Source: Anaerolinea sp. (GTDB lineage: Bacteria > Chloroflexota > Anaerolineae > Anaerolineales > Anaerolineaceae). Taken from it: a stretch of 64,000 bases of DNA. Both the position numbers and the translations under genes were made by a program. The first letter of the stretch is position 1, and the number at the start of each line of letters is the position of its first letter. The stretch covers positions 303,703-367,702 of the forward strand of contig JARKPU010000022.1 of NCBI GenBank assembly GCA_029975055.1. The letters are read 5' to 3'. The notes beneath the pieces are model-generated. The model saw only the letters and a list, made by a program, of their open reading frames with translations, had not been told where the DNA came from and did no database searches. Below, piece after piece: positions 62,452 through 64,000 of this stretch.

Positions 62452-62838
62452 TTCCTACTGCTCCTTGTGCACAGATGCACCCTGCCACGCGGTTTATGCC
62501 CGCCTGTAACTGTCATTTACAACAGATCCAACCTTCCCCGCCAAAAAAGGCTTGAACCAGGGTGATTATGAGCCGTTTCATCCTCTCTCTTTCGCTCAGG
62601 CCGAGCAGGAGGATATTCAACGATTGCACGATCGCAAGCCTTCGGATGGTTCGCAGAATTTAACTAAGCCAGAGACGATGATTTGATACAGAGATTCCTT
62701 GGCAGATAACCTCAGCTTTTGTGTTCTTACAATGGGGGGTTGTCCAAAATCATTATAGACCATCGCCGATAGTTGTACAAGTTTTTCGCACACACGCCCC
62801 TTCAACCTCGCTCCCCTTTTGGCGGCCATATCACCGCC
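62452..62838. other. Non-coding stretch beside the CRISPR array
   Basis: This is 387 nt without a gene I can support. It is fairly A+T-rich and has a TTGTCC...TATAGA pair near 62742-62764 that could be read as a weak promoter towards the array. By repeat anatomy this side is more likely the old (trailer) end of the array. The base before the first repeat is C, as at most other repeats. No cas gene fragment was recognised. Confidence 0.5.
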
Positions 62839-64000
62839 GGATCACCCCCACGTGCGTGGGGAAAACCAGGTGGAAAGCCAGGCCGTTTTCTTTGGTTTCG
62901 GATCACCCCCACGTGCGTGGGGAAAACGCCATTTGCGGCAAACTCTAATCTAATGTTCTAGGATCACCCCCACGTGCGTGGGGAAAACGCGTTTTGCCGC
63001 CTCCCAGATTCTCCGAGCGACGGATCACCCCCACGTGCGTGGGGAAAACGCCTAGCAGCACCGGCACACCGGCAATCGACACGGATCACCCCCACGTGCG
63101 TGGGGAAAACGCTTGACTTTCGCCAGGCCCTGGAGCCATGGGAGGATCACCCCCACGTGCGTGGGGAAAACACCCGGCCCCCAATCAGCTCGATCAGGGC
63201 TTGCGGATCACCCCCACGTGCGTGGGGAAAACTCAGCCCTTTTCCGGTGAGGGGCAAACAGGGGAGGATCACCCCCACGTGCGTGGGGAAAACCAAACGC
63301 GGATCAATCATCTCGCATGATCCAGCGGATCACCCCCACGTGCGTGGGGAAAACCACCGGGGTAAAAACCCTTGACAACATGCGCAAGGATCACCCCCAC
63401 GTGCGTGGGGAAAACACGCCCAAGCGATTCATCCCATTCGCACTGCACGGATCACCCCCACGTGCGTGGGGAAAACCTCAGGCTGCGGCTGCGCGATGCC
63501 CGCCCAGGCGGATCACCCCCACGTGCGTGGGGAAAACCATATGCAGACGCAGGGCCGCTCTTTTGAGGGCGGATCACCCCCACGTGCGTGGGGAAAACGA
63601 TCGACGAAGCGACATCCACACCGGCAATGTAGGATCACCCCCACGTGCGTGGGGAAAACGCCACCGTAAGCCGCACACAGGCGCCTGATGACGGATCACC
63701 CCCACGTGCGTGGGGAAAACTTCAGGTCTGTCAGGTTCAACCCTGGTGGAATAGGATCACCCCCACGTGCGTGGGGAAAACAATGCTTTGGGCTGGGCAA
63801 CAGGTTCCTGGATAGGATCACCCCCACGTGCGTGGGGAAAACAAACCATTATCGCAGCCCTGGATGCGGATGTAAGGATCACCCCCACGTGCGTGGGGAA
63901 AACCTACTGTCCTGTTTTTGTCGATTTCCGGCTTTCGGATCACCCCCACGTGCGTGGGGAAAACGCAAGTTACGAACATCCCAGTTGTTCGGGCTGCGGA
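62839..64000 (-). CRISPR. Type I-E-like CRISPR array, 19 complete repeats, runs off the window
   Basis: The 28-nt unit GGATCACCCCCACG...GTGGGGAAAAC is exact in all 19 copies, from 62839-62866 to 63937-63964. A 20th copy begins at 63998. Every spacer is 33 nt, so the period is 61. Read on the minus strand, the unit is GTTTTCCCCACG...GTGGGGGTGATCC, with a short hairpin and the handle GTGATCC plus one base. This gives a 29-nt repeat and 32-nt spacers, as in type I-E arrays. The array is therefore probably transcribed on the minus strand, with leader and cas genes beyond the right edge. No two spacers are the same, and none of them was recognised. Confidence 0.97.

Noticed and set aside
62700..62838. 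CRISPR leader on the left side of the array
   Set aside because: Repeat handle length and the PAM-type base place the transcribed strand on minus, so the leader should be right of the window; the left flank is also not strongly A+T-rich next to the repeat.
62721..63688. Several reading frames over the CRISPR array encoding GSPPRAWGK or DHPHVRGEN repeats
   Set aside because: They are translations of the repeat unit; the exact 61-nt period makes them spurious.

Overview
The window is high-GC bacterial chromosome. It most likely comes from a member of the Chloroflexota, class Anaerolineae. This is inferred from gene content and style: many lipoproteins with Thr/Pro-rich linkers directly after the lipobox, a very large lipoprotein-like alpha-2-macroglobulin homologue, a SHOCT-like small protein, a DUF190-CBS fusion, peptide-transporter genes with Thr/Pro/Ala-rich lipoproteins, and no outer-membrane assembly genes. 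No rRNA or tRNA gene was found, so the placement is not proven. Most genes have strong third-position GC. The 5' end (1-650), 29.8-31.4 kb and 60.8-62.8 kb are visibly richer in A+T.

Layout. 0-2.2 kb: the end of an exopolysaccharide locus (WecG/TagA glycosyltransferase cut by the window edge, then a polyprenyl-phosphate sugar-1-phosphate transferase). 2.4-5.7 kb: a cobalamin riboswitch with an attenuator, controlling a btuFCD-type vitamin B12 ABC importer. 5.7-13.5 kb: a MoaD/ThiS-like protein overlapping a polysaccharide deacetylase, OsmC, an ArsR-MFS operon with a clear operator, a cyclic-nucleotide-binding protein coupled to a NifU-domain protein, and assorted small genes. 13.5-23.1 kb: housekeeping genes (DUF1992, dnaX, ybaB, recR), comEC, a nitroreductase, a flavin reductase, an NfeD-like protease and lipA. 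23.2-37.8 kb: an MFS transporter, an orphan sensor kinase, a Ca2+-type P-ATPase, a saccharopine-dehydrogenase-like protein, glycerate 2-kinase plus glgC, a zincin, an FmdB protein, gmk and a rhomboid protease. 37.8-49.4 kb: a 6-kb alpha-2-macroglobulin gene, YhcH, DUF3267, and a peptide ABC transporter operon (binding protein, DppB, DppC) with a near-consensus promoter and no ATPase genes. 49.6-62.5 kb: VOC, MGMT, ACT, era, a YcaQ-type DNA glycosylase, lipoprotein hydrolase, TIM-barrel isomerase, membrane glycosyltransferase, lipoproteins and a DUF190/4xCBS protein. 62.8 kb to the edge: a type I-E-like CRISPR array of at least 19 spacers, with no cas gene in view.

The intergenic DNA is unusually structured. 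I see at least four families of dispersed palindromic elements. Family A is a roughly 40-80 bp palindrome with 8 copies and a core near TTCTGTAAATTGTGGGGC. Family B is a tandem hairpin built on GGTGCGGTC...GACCGCACC, in clusters at 26.7 and 52.0 kb. Family C is a roughly 105 bp element with three copies. Family D groups simple GC-rich perfect palindromes. One family B cluster is read through by era and supplies its C-terminal tail. Several genes have a -10 hexamer ending only 6-8 nt before the start codon, which suggests leaderless mRNAs. The most unusual protein-level observations are a ComEC whose metallo-beta-lactamase domain has lost its metal ligands, an alpha-2-macroglobulin homologue without the thioester motif, and a MoaD-like protein whose Gly-Gly is followed by an eight-residue tail.
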